Part shown: piece by piece, positions 18,308 through 27,943 of the stretch
Numbering within the stretch: position 1 is the stretch's first letter
How the letters are laid out: the number at the start of each line of letters is the position of its first letter
Source of the DNA: Oscillatoria sp. FACHB-1406
GTDB taxonomy: Bacteria > Cyanobacteriota > Cyanobacteriia > Cyanobacteriales > Spirulinaceae
NCBI RefSeq assembly: GCF_014698145.1
Contig: NZ_JACJSM010000027.1
Location: 1-64,000 of the forward strand
Direction: 5' to 3'
Length of the DNA: 64,000 nucleotides
Made by a program: the position numbers and the translations under genes
Notes under the pieces: generated by a model
Told to the model about the DNA's origin: nothing
The model's database searches: none
Seen by the model: only the letters and a program-made list of their open reading frames with translations

Positions 18308-19867
18308 ATGACAAGCGAAGCAAAACCCTCTTATCCGCATAGGCGCTACAAAGCATTGCTTCCCTCGCTTAACTCTCGTTGGCTTCTTGGTTTGTTACTG
18401 ATGGCGGCGATCGCGGGCGGTGCTTACATTGTTTATCGCGCGATCGCGCCCACTCCCAAAGCCACTTCCCTGGTTACAGCAACCGCGCAAGAAAAAAGCT
18501 TGCCGATTACCTTCACTGCCAACGGTACGATAAAACCGGAGCGCACGATTAATGTCAGCCCAAAAACCTCGGGATATCTCAAACAATTATTAGTGAAAGA
18601 AGGCGATCGCGTCCAGCAAGGACAAATTCTCGCCTACATGGATAATTCCAACCTCCAGGGACAACTCACCCAAGCGCGCGCCCAACTCGCCCAACAGGAA
18701 GCCGATTTAAACAAACTGCTTAACGGAAATCGCCCCGAAGATATCGCCCAAGCGCGCGCCCAACTCAACGAAGCGCGATCGCAACTGCAACAACTCGAAA
18801 CCGGAAATCGCCCCGAAGATATTGCCCAAGCGGACGCACAACTCAATCAAGCAGAAGTCGAGTTGCGCCTTGCTGAAGACGAATTGCAGCGTAACGAGAC
18901 ACTGCTGAAGGCGGGGGCAATTTCTCAGCAAACCGTCGTTCAAAAACGAGCGGCGCGGGATGCAGCGCAGGCAACCGTAGAACGCGATCGCGCTGCCTTA
19001 AAATTGCAACAACGGGGGACAAGAAGCGAAGAAATCGCTAAAGCGCGATCGCAACTCGAACAGCGCCAGCAAGCCTTCAATCTCGTTAATGCAGGTGCGC
19101 GCCCCGAAGATATCGCCGCCGCCCGCGCCCGAGTCGATGCAGCCCGAGGTGCATTAGAAACCATTCAAACCCAAGTCAACGACACGATTATTAAAGCGCC
19201 CTTCACTGGCGCAGTCACAAAAAAATATGCCGATCCCGGTTCTTTTGTTACGCCCACCACCGCAGGAAGTAGTGTAGAAGGAGCCGCATCGAACTCCATT
19301 TTGACACTGGCTGCCACTCCGCTTGTTGTCGCCTATCTCGACGAAGCCAACGTCGGGCGCGTAAAAATCGGGCAATCCGTCAAAATTAGCAGCGATGCCT
19401 ACCCCAATCGCCCGTTTCAAGGAAAGGTGAGCCAAATCGCCCAGCAAGCGACGACAACGGCGAACGTCACCAGCTTTGAGGTTAAGGTTGCTTTAGAACC
19501 CGCCGCTCGGGAAGCGCTCAAAATTGGGATGAATGTCGATACTGAATTTCAAGTGGGAGAGTTAAAAAATGCGCTCTTGATTCCCTCTGCCGCGATCGTT
19601 CGCCAGAAAAATGGGACGGGCGTTTATACTCTCGGCACGGACAATAAACCCGTTTTTAAACCGATTAAAGTCGGGCTAACTATCGGCGAGCAAACTGAAG
19701 TTAAATCGGGAATCGGTAAGCAAGATTCTGTTTTGCTGAGTTTTCCGCCCGGAATGGAGCCGAAAGCGCAATTAAGAGGGCCGCTGGGCGAGCTAACGAA
19801 AGGGAGAAATTCCGGTCAGAATCGCTCCTCCCCAAGGAACAATAATGGTTCGCCTCCTCCTCAATGA
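18308..19867 (+). CDS. Periplasmic adaptor (membrane-fusion) protein, HlyD/MacA type
   Basis: This adaptor would connect an inner-membrane ABC exporter to an outer-membrane channel. The 519 residues comprise a cytoplasmic N-terminus, one membrane anchor (about 27-50), a barrel-sandwich half-motif GYLKQLLVKEGDRVQQGQIL, a long coiled-coil hairpin, the second barrel half (FTGAVTKKYADPGSFV), and beta-barrel and membrane-proximal domains, with a Ser/Asn/Pro-rich tail. The coiled coil contains four copies of a repeat like NRPEDIAQARAQL at intervals of about 35-100 residues. A strong AAGGAG RBS precedes the ATG. The permease and ATPase genes follow on the same strand, giving a split MacAB/DevBCA-like set. 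Confidence 0.9.
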   Translation: MTSEAKPSYPHRRYKALLPSLNSRWLLGLLLMAAIAGGAYIVYRAIAPTPKATSLVTATAQEKSLPITFTANGTIKPERTINVSPKTSGYLKQLLVKEGDRVQQGQILAYMDNSNLQGQLTQARAQLAQQEADLNKLLNGNRPEDIAQARAQLNEARSQLQQLETGNRPEDIAQADAQLNQAEVELRLAEDELQRNETLLKAGAISQQTVVQKRAARDAAQATVERDRAALKLQQRGTRSEEIAKARSQLEQRQQAFNLVNAGARPEDIAAARARVDAARGALETIQTQVNDTIIKAPFTGAVTKKYADPGSFVTPTTAGSSVEGAASNSILTLAATPLVVAYLDEANVGRVKIGQSVKISSDAYPNRPFQGKVSQIAQQATTTANVTSFEVKVALEPAAREALKIGMNVDTEFQVGELKNALLIPSAAIVRQKNGTGVYTLGTDNKPVFKPIKVGLTIGEQTEVKSGIGKQDSVLLSFPPGMEPKAQLRGPLGELTKGRNSGQNRSSPRNNNGSPPPQ

Positions 19868-19966
19868 AATATAGCGCTACTTGAAAGATGAAGGTAAGTT
19901 TCTCAACGCAAAAAAAATTGGTCTGGTGCGCGCTGATTCGCCCGGGAACAAGTCACTTTTGTCGCT

Positions 19967-20030
19967 CTCTCCCAACTTTGGGAGAGGGACTTTGAGTCTA
20001 CTCCCCTTCGCCCAAGTTTGGGAGAAGGGG
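19967..20030. repeat. Pair of tandem palindromic repeats
   Basis: Two related hairpins follow the adaptor gene: CTCTCCC-AACTTT-GGGAGAG (19967-19986) and CCCCTTCGCCC-AAGTTT-GGGAGAAGGGG (20003-20030). Their loops share AA(C/G)TTT, so one is probably a diverged copy of the other. They look like dispersed cyanobacterial palindromes and could reduce read-through from the adaptor gene into the permease gene. The rest of the ~306 bp gap shows nothing else. Confidence 0.65.
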
Positions 20031-20173
20031 CCGGGGGATGAGGGCAATCGTCAGCAAGTTTGACCTGCTCCCGATTCGCCTTTTTCGATGTCTTCTTAAT
20101 AAAAATATATCGAAAACAGTATAATTTCGCCCTGTTAGTTATTTAAAAATCACTCGCTCGATCGCTTATCCTT

Positions 20174-21469
20174 ATGTTAAAACTAGAGATTACAACCGCG
20201 AAGCCGAAAACGAATAAAGCAAAGAAAGCAACTCAACAAATTGCCTTTACGGAAGTTGTTGGAATTGCATTAGAAGCGCTCTGGAGCAATAAACTCCGTA
20301 CCGGATTAACGATGCTCGGCGTAACGATTGGAATTGCTTCTGTTACTGCTATTTCTTCCATCGGAGAAGGAATGCAGAAAAATGTCGGGCAACAAATGCA
20401 ATCGCTAGGAACGAATGTTTTGCAAGTCATGTCAGGAGCGGCGCGGAGCGGAAATGTTTCTCAAGGCGCGGGTTCGCTGACAACTTTAACCTGGGAGGAT
20501 AAAGGTGCAATTGAAAAAGGAGCGCCTTCGGCTAAACTCGTCTCGGCAACCTTGCAGCGCGGCGGTCAAGTTGTCTACAGCGGCACTAATATTAATACCA
20601 CAATTTATGGCAGCGATCTTAACTATCCTGAAGTTAGAAATACTCATCCGGCTAGCGGGCGTTATTTCACTCAAGAAGAGTTCGATCGCGCCGATCGCGT
20701 GGCAGTTATCGGTTCTGTCGTGCAACAAAAACTTTTTGGGAATGGAACGGGATTAAATGAAAAAATTCGGGTTCAAGGCGAAAATTATCTCGTGATTGGC
20801 GTGATGGAATCGAAAGGCAGTCAGGGACCGATGAATCGCGACGATACGATTTATATTCCCCTCACAACGATGTCCGCCCGCATTGTCGGTAATAATGCCC
20901 TTCAAGGCATTTCTGTTAGTACGATTTGGATTGAAAGCGAATCGCGAGATTCTTTAGTTGCGGCTCAATTTCAGGTCACAAACATTCTGCGCTTGCGCCA
21001 CAATATCTATAATCCCGAAAACGATGATTTTCGGGTAATGAACCAATCCGATTTAGTGAGTGCTTTTTCTAATATTGTTGGAGTATTGAGAATCTTCGCG
21101 ATCGCGATTGCCGGGATTTCGCTATTAGTCGGCGGCATCGGTATTGCGAATATCATGCTTGTCTCCGTTGTCGAGCGCACGCGGGAAATCGGCATTCGCA
21201 AAGCGCTCGGCGCAACAAATTCAGCAATTTTAATTCAATTTGCGATTGAAGCGATCGCGATTTCTACCCTTGGCGGTGTTGTGGGGGCGGGGACGGGAGT
21301 CTGTCTTGCTTACTTTGGCTCAAATGCCTTCGGATTTCCCTTTATTATTTCGCGAAGTTCGATTGTCGTTGGCTTCATTCTTTCGATGTTTGTCGGATTT
21401 GTTGCTGGCGTAATTCCTGCCCGAACAGCCGCTCGTTTAGAACCGATCGCGGCTTTGCGGAGCGAATAG
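20174..21469 (+). CDS. ABC transporter permease, MacB/FtsX type
   Basis: This 431-residue permease has the MacB topology. One transmembrane helix lies near residue 50 (KLRTGLTMLGVTIGIASVTA), followed by a large periplasmic core domain (about 70-290), then three C-terminal transmembrane helices (about 305-425). The FtsX-like motif ERTREIGIRKALGAT sits between the first and second of these. Unlike E. coli MacB it has no fused ATPase; the ATPase is the next gene. With the adaptor upstream it would form a tripartite exporter. The substrate is unknown; macrolides, peptides or glycolipids are possible by family analogy. Confidence 0.9.
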   Translation: MLKLEITTAKPKTNKAKKATQQIAFTEVVGIALEALWSNKLRTGLTMLGVTIGIASVTAISSIGEGMQKNVGQQMQSLGTNVLQVMSGAARSGNVSQGAGSLTTLTWEDKGAIEKGAPSAKLVSATLQRGGQVVYSGTNINTTIYGSDLNYPEVRNTHPASGRYFTQEEFDRADRVAVIGSVVQQKLFGNGTGLNEKIRVQGENYLVIGVMESKGSQGPMNRDDTIYIPLTTMSARIVGNNALQGISVSTIWIESESRDSLVAAQFQVTNILRLRHNIYNPENDDFRVMNQSDLVSAFSNIVGVLRIFAIAIAGISLLVGGIGIANIMLVSVVERTREIGIRKALGATNSAILIQFAIEAIAISTLGGVVGAGTGVCLAYFGSNAFGFPFIISRSSIVVGFILSMFVGFVAGVIPARTAARLEPIAALRSE

Positions 21470-21523
21470 TATAGCGTTACTCGTTTGTGAATGTATGTTT
21501 CTAAATTTACCCAAGTTCTAGCA

Positions 21524-21540
21524 GGTGGGCGCTGCCCACC
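21524..21540. repeat. Hairpin GGTGGGC-GCT-GCCCACC
   Basis: A perfect 7-bp stem with a three-base loop followed by CTAC, a common dispersed palindrome type in cyanobacteria. It lies 55 bp after the permease stop, before the ATPase gene. It has no T-run on the plus strand, so it is not a convincing terminator. Confidence 0.6.
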
Positions 21541-21559
21541 CTACTCCATTAACTCAAAA

Positions 21560-21605
21560 TAATTATCCCACAATTATCCATTATCCATTGTCAATTATCA
21601 ATTAT
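21560..21605. repeat. Short tandem A/T-rich repeat tract (TTATCCATTGTCAATTATC type)
   Basis: Repeats of ATTATCCA and CAATTATC occupy the bases immediately before the ATPase start codon. They belong to the same family as the tracts at 5551-5591 and 34162-34326. Their placement directly against start codons is notable. Confidence 0.7.
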
Positions 21606-21609
21606 AAAA

Positions 21610-22275
21610 ATGTCTGTTATTTTAATGGAAAATATCGCCAAAAATTACTCCCTTGGCGGCAATCCCGTTCCGATTTTAAACGGGATCGATTTAAGTATTG
21701 AAGAAGGAGAATATATCGCGATTGTCGGGGCTTCCGGTTCGGGAAAATCTACCCTGATGAATATTATCGGCTGTCTCGATCGCGCCAGCAAAGGACGTTA
21801 CTGGTTTGAAGGCGAAGATTTAACCACCTTCAACGACGACGAACTGGCATACATTCGCAATCAACGCATCGGTTTCGTCTTCCAACAGTTCAATTTACTG
21901 TCCCGTTCCACAGCGCTGGAAAATGTGATGGTGCCAATGGTTTATGCTAACGTTCCTAAAGCAGAACGCCGCGATCGCGCTACCCGCGCCCTCGTACAAG
22001 TGGGTTTAGAAGAACGCCTCCACAACCGCCCCAATCAACTCTCCGGCGGACAGCAACAACGAGTAGCAATTGCACGCGCCCTCGTCAATGAACCCGCTTT
22101 AGTTTTAGCCGACGAACCCACGGGCGCGTTAGATACAAAAACGTCCCATGAAGTGATGAACTTGCTGGGGGAATTGAACGAACGGGGCATTACCATTGTC
22201 ATTGTTACCCACGAACCCGACATCGCCGCCCGGACGAAACGAACGATTCGGATTCAAGATGGCGCGATCGCGTAA
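21610..22275 (+). CDS. ABC transporter ATP-binding protein, MacB/LolD type
   Basis: This is the nucleotide-binding subunit of the exporter above. The 221 residues contain Walker A GASGSGKST (about 37-45), a Q-loop in VFQQFNLLSRSTALENV, the signature LSGGQQQRVAIARAL (about 142-156), Walker B LVLADEPTGALD and the H-loop IVTHEPD. The length and Q-loop context place it in the lipoprotein/macrolide exporter group. It is 140 bp after the permease gene, with only repeats between, so co-transcription is likely. Confidence 0.94.
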   Translation: MSVILMENIAKNYSLGGNPVPILNGIDLSIEEGEYIAIVGASGSGKSTLMNIIGCLDRASKGRYWFEGEDLTTFNDDELAYIRNQRIGFVFQQFNLLSRSTALENVMVPMVYANVPKAERRDRATRALVQVGLEERLHNRPNQLSGGQQQRVAIARALVNEPALVLADEPTGALDTKTSHEVMNLLGELNERGITIVIVTHEPDIAARTKRTIRIQDGAIA

Positions 22276-22332
22276 AAATTGCCTCGAATCAACGCATTTT
22301 CCTGCTTATACCAATTTTATAGGATTGGCTCT

Positions 22333-25300
22333 CTAGCGATCGCACAGATGGCGATCGCTCTCCTCCAAATCGCCATTCGTGCGTAAATAATCGCGCACCC
22401 AATCGCAGCCATAACGAACGATGCGATCCACAGATTGCACCTCGGGGACGTTCCACAAAATTACCTTATTGTCCCCACTCGCCGAAGCGAGGGTTTGACC
22501 GTCGGGACTGAAAGTAATCTCCCAAACACCGCCCGTATGAGCCTTCAGAGTGGTTAAAAGGCTCGGCTTCTGACCCGCTTCCAGTTTCCAGAATTGAATC
22601 GCTCCATCGGCGCTCCCCGAAGCCAACAATTGCCTGTCGGGACTAAACGCTACACTCATGATACTATCAAGACCCTCAAGGGTAGCCAGTTCGCTGCCAT
22701 CCAGTCGCCAAAGTTTCAGGGTTTTGTCCTGGCTGGCAGTAGCTAGAGTTTGACCGTCCGGACTAAACGCGAGCGACCGGACAATGGCATCGTGTCCTTG
22801 AAACGTTCTGAGCAACTTACCCTGCTTCGTCCAAAGTCTAGCCGTCGCATCGCCACTTGCCGAGGCCAGAAGTTGACCGTCAGGGCTGAAACTAACCATC
22901 CAAACTCCGCCTTGATGTCCCTTCAATCTCGCCTGCAAAACGGGGCTTTTCCCCTCCAGATTCCACAATCCCACCGTACCATCCGCACTGCCGGAAGCCA
23001 GCAGTTTGCCATCGGGACTAAATCGAACCCTTCTGACTCCCCCTTCGTGTCCTTTGAGAGTTGAGCGCAGTTGACCCTGTAATGTCCAGAGTTTAACCGT
23101 CGAATCTCCACTCGCCGTAGCAACAAGCCGACCGTCTGGACTGAAAGCAACTCCCATGACAATGCCTTGATGCTTCAGGGTTTGCAGCAGCAGCGGCCTA
23201 CCCCCATCAACTCTCTTCCAAAGTTTAACGGTGCGATCGGTGCTAGCAGAAGCAAAAATCTGCTCCCGTCCCGGATAAGTTGGAGCAAAAGCAACGCCGA
23301 AAACCGATGATTTGCGATCGTTGATGGATTGCAGCAAGGCATTATTGGGGTTCCAGAGTTTCACTGTCGCATCCAAACTCGCAGTTGCAATGCTTTTGCC
23401 GTCCGGACTGAATTCTACACTCGTCACGAGCGCGCGGTGTCCGGCGAAAGTTTGCAGCAGTTGGGCTTTCTCCCAAGTCTCCCCATCTCGCTGCCACAAC
23501 TTCAAGGTTTTATCGTCTGATATCGACGCTAACTGCGTACCGTCGGGACTGAAGGCAGCCCCAATGACCAAACCGTCATGGGCATTGAGGGTTGTTAGCA
23601 ATTTCAGTCCATTTGGGGAGAATTGCCAAAGTTTAACCGTACCATCAAAAGAAGCAGTGGCGATTGTATCCCCGTTCGGGTTAATGGCAACATCCAGCAC
23701 CGCCAATTCGTGAGCCTTCATTGCAGTTAGAAGCTGACCGTTAAGATTCCAAATATTCAACATTCCCTTGCCACTCCCGGCAACGATATTCTGGCTATCG
23801 GGAGTAAAGGCAACGCCAGAATTAATGACTGTATTGGCTTTTATCGTTTTTAGTAAAGTGCCTTTTTTGTCCCACAGTCGCAGCATTCCGTCTTCACTGG
23901 TGGCTGCGATATATTCGCTATTGGGCGCGATCGCAACACCACCCATATTGGCTCGAGCGCCTGTTAAAGTGTGGCGCAAAGTCCCGTCAGCATTCCAAAC
24001 TTTGACCGTGCGATCGCCCGAACCCGATACGATTGTTTTACCGTCTTGAGCGATCGCTAAGCTCCCGACTAAAGCTTTATGTCCCGATAGCATTTTCAGC
24101 AGCCGACCGTCTTTTGCCCACAAGTTAACCGTATTTTCCCGACCGCTGGCTGCAATTATCTCGCCATCTCCCCTAATCGCCAAACCAATACTTCCCCCCA
24201 TCGGTTTTGAGAAGCGATTGTATTCATCTGCCCCTAAAATGGCTTGCTGGAGCGCAATTTCGACCTTATTTTTAATATCGGGGTCGGCTCGTGTTAACAA
24301 TAGCAATTTCTGCCTTGCTCGCAGTGCTTCAATTAAAGCATCTAATCGACTGTTAGCAATGAAAAGACCCTCAGAAGAAGAAACTAACGCTCTAATTTCA
24401 CCAATTCTCGCTCGCCGTTCGCTGGCTAAAGCCTGACGATACTGCCAAAAAGCGATCGCGCCGAGAGTGCCGGTTAACATTAAGGCGGCTGTTAGCGCCG
24501 CGATCGAATATTTTTGGAGTCTAGCACTGCGTTTTTGCAGCAATAATCGCGCTTCAACTTCCTGAAGTCTAGCTGCTTCTAAAGCTTGTTGAGTTTCTTG
24601 TCTGTCTAATTGCTCGCTACGAGCTAAAAACTGATAGTCTAAATCGCTCAAGCTTTTCCCCTGCGCCCAATTCTTCGCATCGATTAACGCTTGACCTCGT
24701 AACAGGCGCGAGTTATCTTGCTGCTGAACCGTCAGCCAAGCTTCAAAGATTTGTGAGTAGGGACGTAGAGCTTTTAATTGTTTCTCGACCCAACCGAGAT
24801 TAAAGACTTGCTCATAAATTTTGTTGCGGACTGTTAAAACATTCTTGGTTTTAAGGACTAAGCCCGAAAGAATCAACTCGATTTGTTCGGAACTATCATC
24901 GCTGCTGACTTTTATCCCTTGTAAAATTTGTTGATAGATTCCTAATAATCGCCCCGCCCGTTGGGAATTTCTCAGTAGGCGATCGCGGATTGTTCGCAAA
25001 TGCTCTGGTTCGTCCTTACTTTCCCACTTCTCAATCACGTATTCATTGACGATTGACTCCACCCAATAGTTTTCCATCCCCAGAGGAATTGTTTTTCCCG
25101 ACATCTCTCCTGCCGTTTCTAACAAGTTAACTGCCAGCTTACACAGCTTTTGAGTTAAAAAAGGCTGTCCTCCCGTCCACTGGACAATGGCGCGGACAAT
25201 AGCTTCCGGATTCTCTATTTTTTTCGCTAATCCCGCCGCCAGCGTCAGTGCTTCTTTGCTTGTAAATCCGTGCAATTCGATCGCCGTCCCGATATTAAAA

Positions 25301-25890
25301 GGAGTGCGATTTTTATCTGCAATTAAATCGCAAGGAGTTGCCACGCCGAAAATAGCTACAGTTAAGCGCTTGTATTCGGGATTCAGGGTGCGTTGATTGT
25401 AGCAAAAGCGAATCCAAGCAAAAAAATCATCAATCGCAAAATCTAAACTGATAATACTATCGATTTCGTCAATAAAAATAACAATTTCTTCATCAGGAAA
25501 TTGAACCAGCAGAACGTCTTCTACAAAATTCCCCAAGCGCTGCAAGGGGGAGATATCGGTTAAATCGTTCCACCAGGTTTTTAAATTGACTTTTCCCAGC
25601 AAGTTAAAGCCGCGCCATAGCTCTGCTACTATGCCCTTATACCACCGATCTGGCGTAATATTTTCGCTGCCAATGCGCGTCATATCTAAGCTACTGCATC
25701 GATACCCCTGTTCTTGTAATAAATGGCGAGTTCTGACAAGGATTGACGATTTCCCCATTTGCCGAGAATTGAGGATGTAACAAAATTCTCCAGCGCGGAG
25801 GGCGGTATATAATTGGCGATCGGCTTGTCGCTCGACATAACTAGGAGCATCGATACTGAGGCTACCACCAACTTGATATTGGTAAGTCAT
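22333..25890 (-). CDS. AAA-like ATPase domain protein with 14 WD40 repeats
   Basis: This 1185-residue signalling-type protein starts with an AAA-like (AAA_35/STAND-type) ATPase. The P-loop reads NSRQMGKSS (about 41-49), and a Walker B-like IVIFIDEIDSI is near 136. A charged helical linker carries one predicted transmembrane segment (about 457-478, AALTAALMLTGTLGAIAFW). Fourteen WD40 repeats follow from about 580 to 1150, enough for two seven-bladed propellers; each ends in a version of KLW. The architecture fits sensor/scaffold NTPases abundant in cyanobacteria. The upstream gene ends 53 bp before its start and shares the N-terminal domain, so the two are an operon. The ligand or target is unknown. 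Confidence 0.88.
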   Translation of the reverse strand: MTYQYQVGGSLSIDAPSYVERQADRQLYTALRAGEFCYILNSRQMGKSSILVRTRHLLQEQGYRCSSLDMTRIGSENITPDRWYKGIVAELWRGFNLLGKVNLKTWWNDLTDISPLQRLGNFVEDVLLVQFPDEEIVIFIDEIDSIISLDFAIDDFFAWIRFCYNQRTLNPEYKRLTVAIFGVATPCDLIADKNRTPFNIGTAIELHGFTSKEALTLAAGLAKKIENPEAIVRAIVQWTGGQPFLTQKLCKLAVNLLETAGEMSGKTIPLGMENYWVESIVNEYVIEKWESKDEPEHLRTIRDRLLRNSQRAGRLLGIYQQILQGIKVSSDDSSEQIELILSGLVLKTKNVLTVRNKIYEQVFNLGWVEKQLKALRPYSQIFEAWLTVQQQDNSRLLRGQALIDAKNWAQGKSLSDLDYQFLARSEQLDRQETQQALEAARLQEVEARLLLQKRSARLQKYSIAALTAALMLTGTLGAIAFWQYRQALASERRARIGEIRALVSSSEGLFIANSRLDALIEALRARQKLLLLTRADPDIKNKVEIALQQAILGADEYNRFSKPMGGSIGLAIRGDGEIIAASGRENTVNLWAKDGRLLKMLSGHKALVGSLAIAQDGKTIVSGSGDRTVKVWNADGTLRHTLTGARANMGGVAIAPNSEYIAATSEDGMLRLWDKKGTLLKTIKANTVINSGVAFTPDSQNIVAGSGKGMLNIWNLNGQLLTAMKAHELAVLDVAINPNGDTIATASFDGTVKLWQFSPNGLKLLTTLNAHDGLVIGAAFSPDGTQLASISDDKTLKLWQRDGETWEKAQLLQTFAGHRALVTSVEFSPDGKSIATASLDATVKLWNPNNALLQSINDRKSSVFGVAFAPTYPGREQIFASASTDRTVKLWKRVDGGRPLLLQTLKHQGIVMGVAFSPDGRLVATASGDSTVKLWTLQGQLRSTLKGHEGGVRRVRFSPDGKLLASGSADGTVGLWNLEGKSPVLQARLKGHQGGVWMVSFSPDGQLLASASGDATARLWTKQGKLLRTFQGHDAIVRSLAFSPDGQTLATASQDKTLKLWRLDGSELATLEGLDSIMSVAFSPDRQLLASGSADGAIQFWKLEAGQKPSLLTTLKAHTGGVWEITFSPDGQTLASASGDNKVILWNVPEVQSVDRIVRYGCDWVRDYLRTNGDLEESDRHLCDR

Positions 25891-25943
25891 AATCTGAATA
25901 ATTGTAAATCGAGCTTGAGGTTTGCGCGTTGCTGCGATCGCTT

Positions 25944-27596
25944 TTAGACTTCAAACATTGAGATCGATTTGGTACGGTTTCGACCCTCGATTTTCGCTTG
26001 ATGCAACGCCTCCGATGCAACTTCTATTAAACCCTCAAAAGACGTTTCTGGGTTAGGATTTAAACTCGTCAATCCCAAACTTACGGTAATCACTAAAGAG
26101 TGTAAGCCTCCTATATCTTCCAGATTGTAAGGAATGGCTAGCTTTTTGACTTCCAAGTGAATTTTTTTTGCAACTTGAAGCGCGCTTTTTTCCCCAAGAC
26201 CGGGTAAAACAATTGCAAATTGCGCCCAGCTATAACGAGCAACTAAATGCTCTACCCCAAAAACACTCTTGCGAATGGCTCCCGCAATTTTGCGCAGAGT
26301 TTTTTCTGATAAAGATTGTTGTTTTCGTTTAGTATAAAAATTAAAGAAATCGATTTCGCATAAAATAAATGAGAGCGAACTCGATTGAGAATCAAGTTCT
26401 GCTAACAGATTTTTAAGCGAGAACTCTAATTGACTTCCTTTGAGAAAATTAGTAGTTTCATCAAGTTTACCAACTTGCTTTAATGTATGAATTTCCGATT
26501 TTAATTTTTTAATAGTATCGGGTAGACTTCTGGCTCCAAAATCATAAACCGTACAAAACTTTCGGTACAAATTACAACTTAAGGTTATAGAATCGCCCTC
26601 TAACTTGACTAATCCCATCTGTTCGAGTTTATAGGCTAAGAGCGGGTCTAACTTGACCCCTCCTTCAGCACGAACAACTTTTTTAAGCGCCGTTGCTAAT
26701 TCTGGATGTTCTTGCAGCAAGACTAAGCGTTCTCGTAGATAGCTACTATAAATTCCTGCAATATCATGAGCTTTTTCTAGGATTTCATCAAGACTCACAG
26801 AAGAGGTGACGAGATGGTAAAGTGCCATCCCGATTAAGTACGGTTGTCCCCCCACTACTGCCATCAGTTTCTTTGCTTCGCTTTCGTCCGTCCAATCGAG
26901 TCCATAAGCTCCTGCCAAATGGATCGTTTCCTCTAACGTAAATTCGCGTAAGCAAACAGGCAACCCCACATTAAAAGGAGATTGATTGATATTAAAATTA
27001 ATATAAACTTCGGTTGAATGTACCAGAACCAGCCTGAGTTTTTGGAAACTTTCTTGTTGCCTTGCCTCCTCATACCAGGAGCGCAATAGACCCATAAACT
27101 CGCGCGCGATCTGAGGATGCTCGAATAGCAAATTAATCTCATTCAAGACTAAAACAATCGGAGTATCGATCTGCTCTAACAAATAGCCTTGTAAATAGAT
27201 CGTACAACTTACTTTACTGCCAATCTCTTCATCCCAATACTCCTCGATCAGGGGTGTTAGTTCGAGTTGACGGCTAAGGTTGGCACAAAACCAGCGCAAA
27301 AACCAATCTAAAGAACTAAAGATATTGTTATCTATCTGCCTAAAATCGAGGCGAACAGTGCGGCAATTGAATTGTTTGGCTTGATGAAGGAGGCGCAGCA
27401 ATAAAGAACTTTTTCCCATTTGTTTGGGTGCTTTAATGCGAATGACGCTTCCCGGCTTGCAAATTTCTTGACCGACCAGTTGTTCGACGGGAGGGCGTTC
27501 GATATAAAATGGAGAACCGAGCGGCAGGGAACCGCCGGGAAATTCTGCCAAAGTTTGTTCGGGATTTCTATTGTCCGCGTTAGAAATGATGGTCAT
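25944..27596 (-). CDS. AAA-like ATPase fused to a degenerate GGDEF domain
   Basis: The 550-residue protein begins with the same AAA-like module as its neighbour: IKAPKQMGKSSLLLRLL as P-loop (about 53-69) and IVLVLNEINLLF as Walker B-like. It ends in a GGDEF-type fold (about 385-548). The active-site signature, normally GG(D/E)EF, reads SWAQF within RYSWAQFAIVLPG, and the metal-binding Asp region reads CEIDFFNFYTK. It therefore probably cannot make c-di-GMP, but it may sense nucleotide or dimerise. It is the first gene of a two-gene operon with the WD40 protein. Confidence 0.85.
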   Translation of the reverse strand: MTIISNADNRNPEQTLAEFPGGSLPLGSPFYIERPPVEQLVGQEICKPGSVIRIKAPKQMGKSSLLLRLLHQAKQFNCRTVRLDFRQIDNNIFSSLDWFLRWFCANLSRQLELTPLIEEYWDEEIGSKVSCTIYLQGYLLEQIDTPIVLVLNEINLLFEHPQIAREFMGLLRSWYEEARQQESFQKLRLVLVHSTEVYINFNINQSPFNVGLPVCLREFTLEETIHLAGAYGLDWTDESEAKKLMAVVGGQPYLIGMALYHLVTSSVSLDEILEKAHDIAGIYSSYLRERLVLLQEHPELATALKKVVRAEGGVKLDPLLAYKLEQMGLVKLEGDSITLSCNLYRKFCTVYDFGARSLPDTIKKLKSEIHTLKQVGKLDETTNFLKGSQLEFSLKNLLAELDSQSSSLSFILCEIDFFNFYTKRKQQSLSEKTLRKIAGAIRKSVFGVEHLVARYSWAQFAIVLPGLGEKSALQVAKKIHLEVKKLAIPYNLEDIGGLHSLVITVSLGLTSLNPNPETSFEGLIEVASEALHQAKIEGRNRTKSISMFEV

Positions 27597-27943
27597 GAGT
27601 TGCGAGGGGATTTCAGGTCATTATTGAACCGATGCTTTTAGCCAGTGCAAACTCTGTGAGAATTAGTATAAAAACTCTACCCGGAAAATTAATTTAATAA
27701 TCCTGGAACGCAAGGCTATATTTTTTGTGCTTAGATTAAATTGTTGTGTTATGCTAGCATTTCGGTAAGGGATGACACAAGGTTAGAGAGAAGATGAAAT
27801 ATTAATTTTAGTTTGTGTTTCCCTATTGAAAGCTCGTATAGGGCGCGATCGCGTAGGGTTTCTCCTAGCAACACGCACCCTGACCATGATTTTCGAGTCC
27901 CTAAGAATCTCGGATATTTTTCAATTTGTTCGCGATCGATTCT
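27597..27943. promoter_or_regulatory. Intergenic region upstream of the AAA-like operon
   Basis: About 350 bp between tyrS (minus strand, ending at 27944) and the start of the AAA-GGDEF gene. A TATACT-like -10 is visible on the minus strand near 27664-27671 with a weak match further upstream. One HIP1 site lies near 27845. No gene is supported; small plus-strand frames lack RBS and homologous features. Confidence 0.35.
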
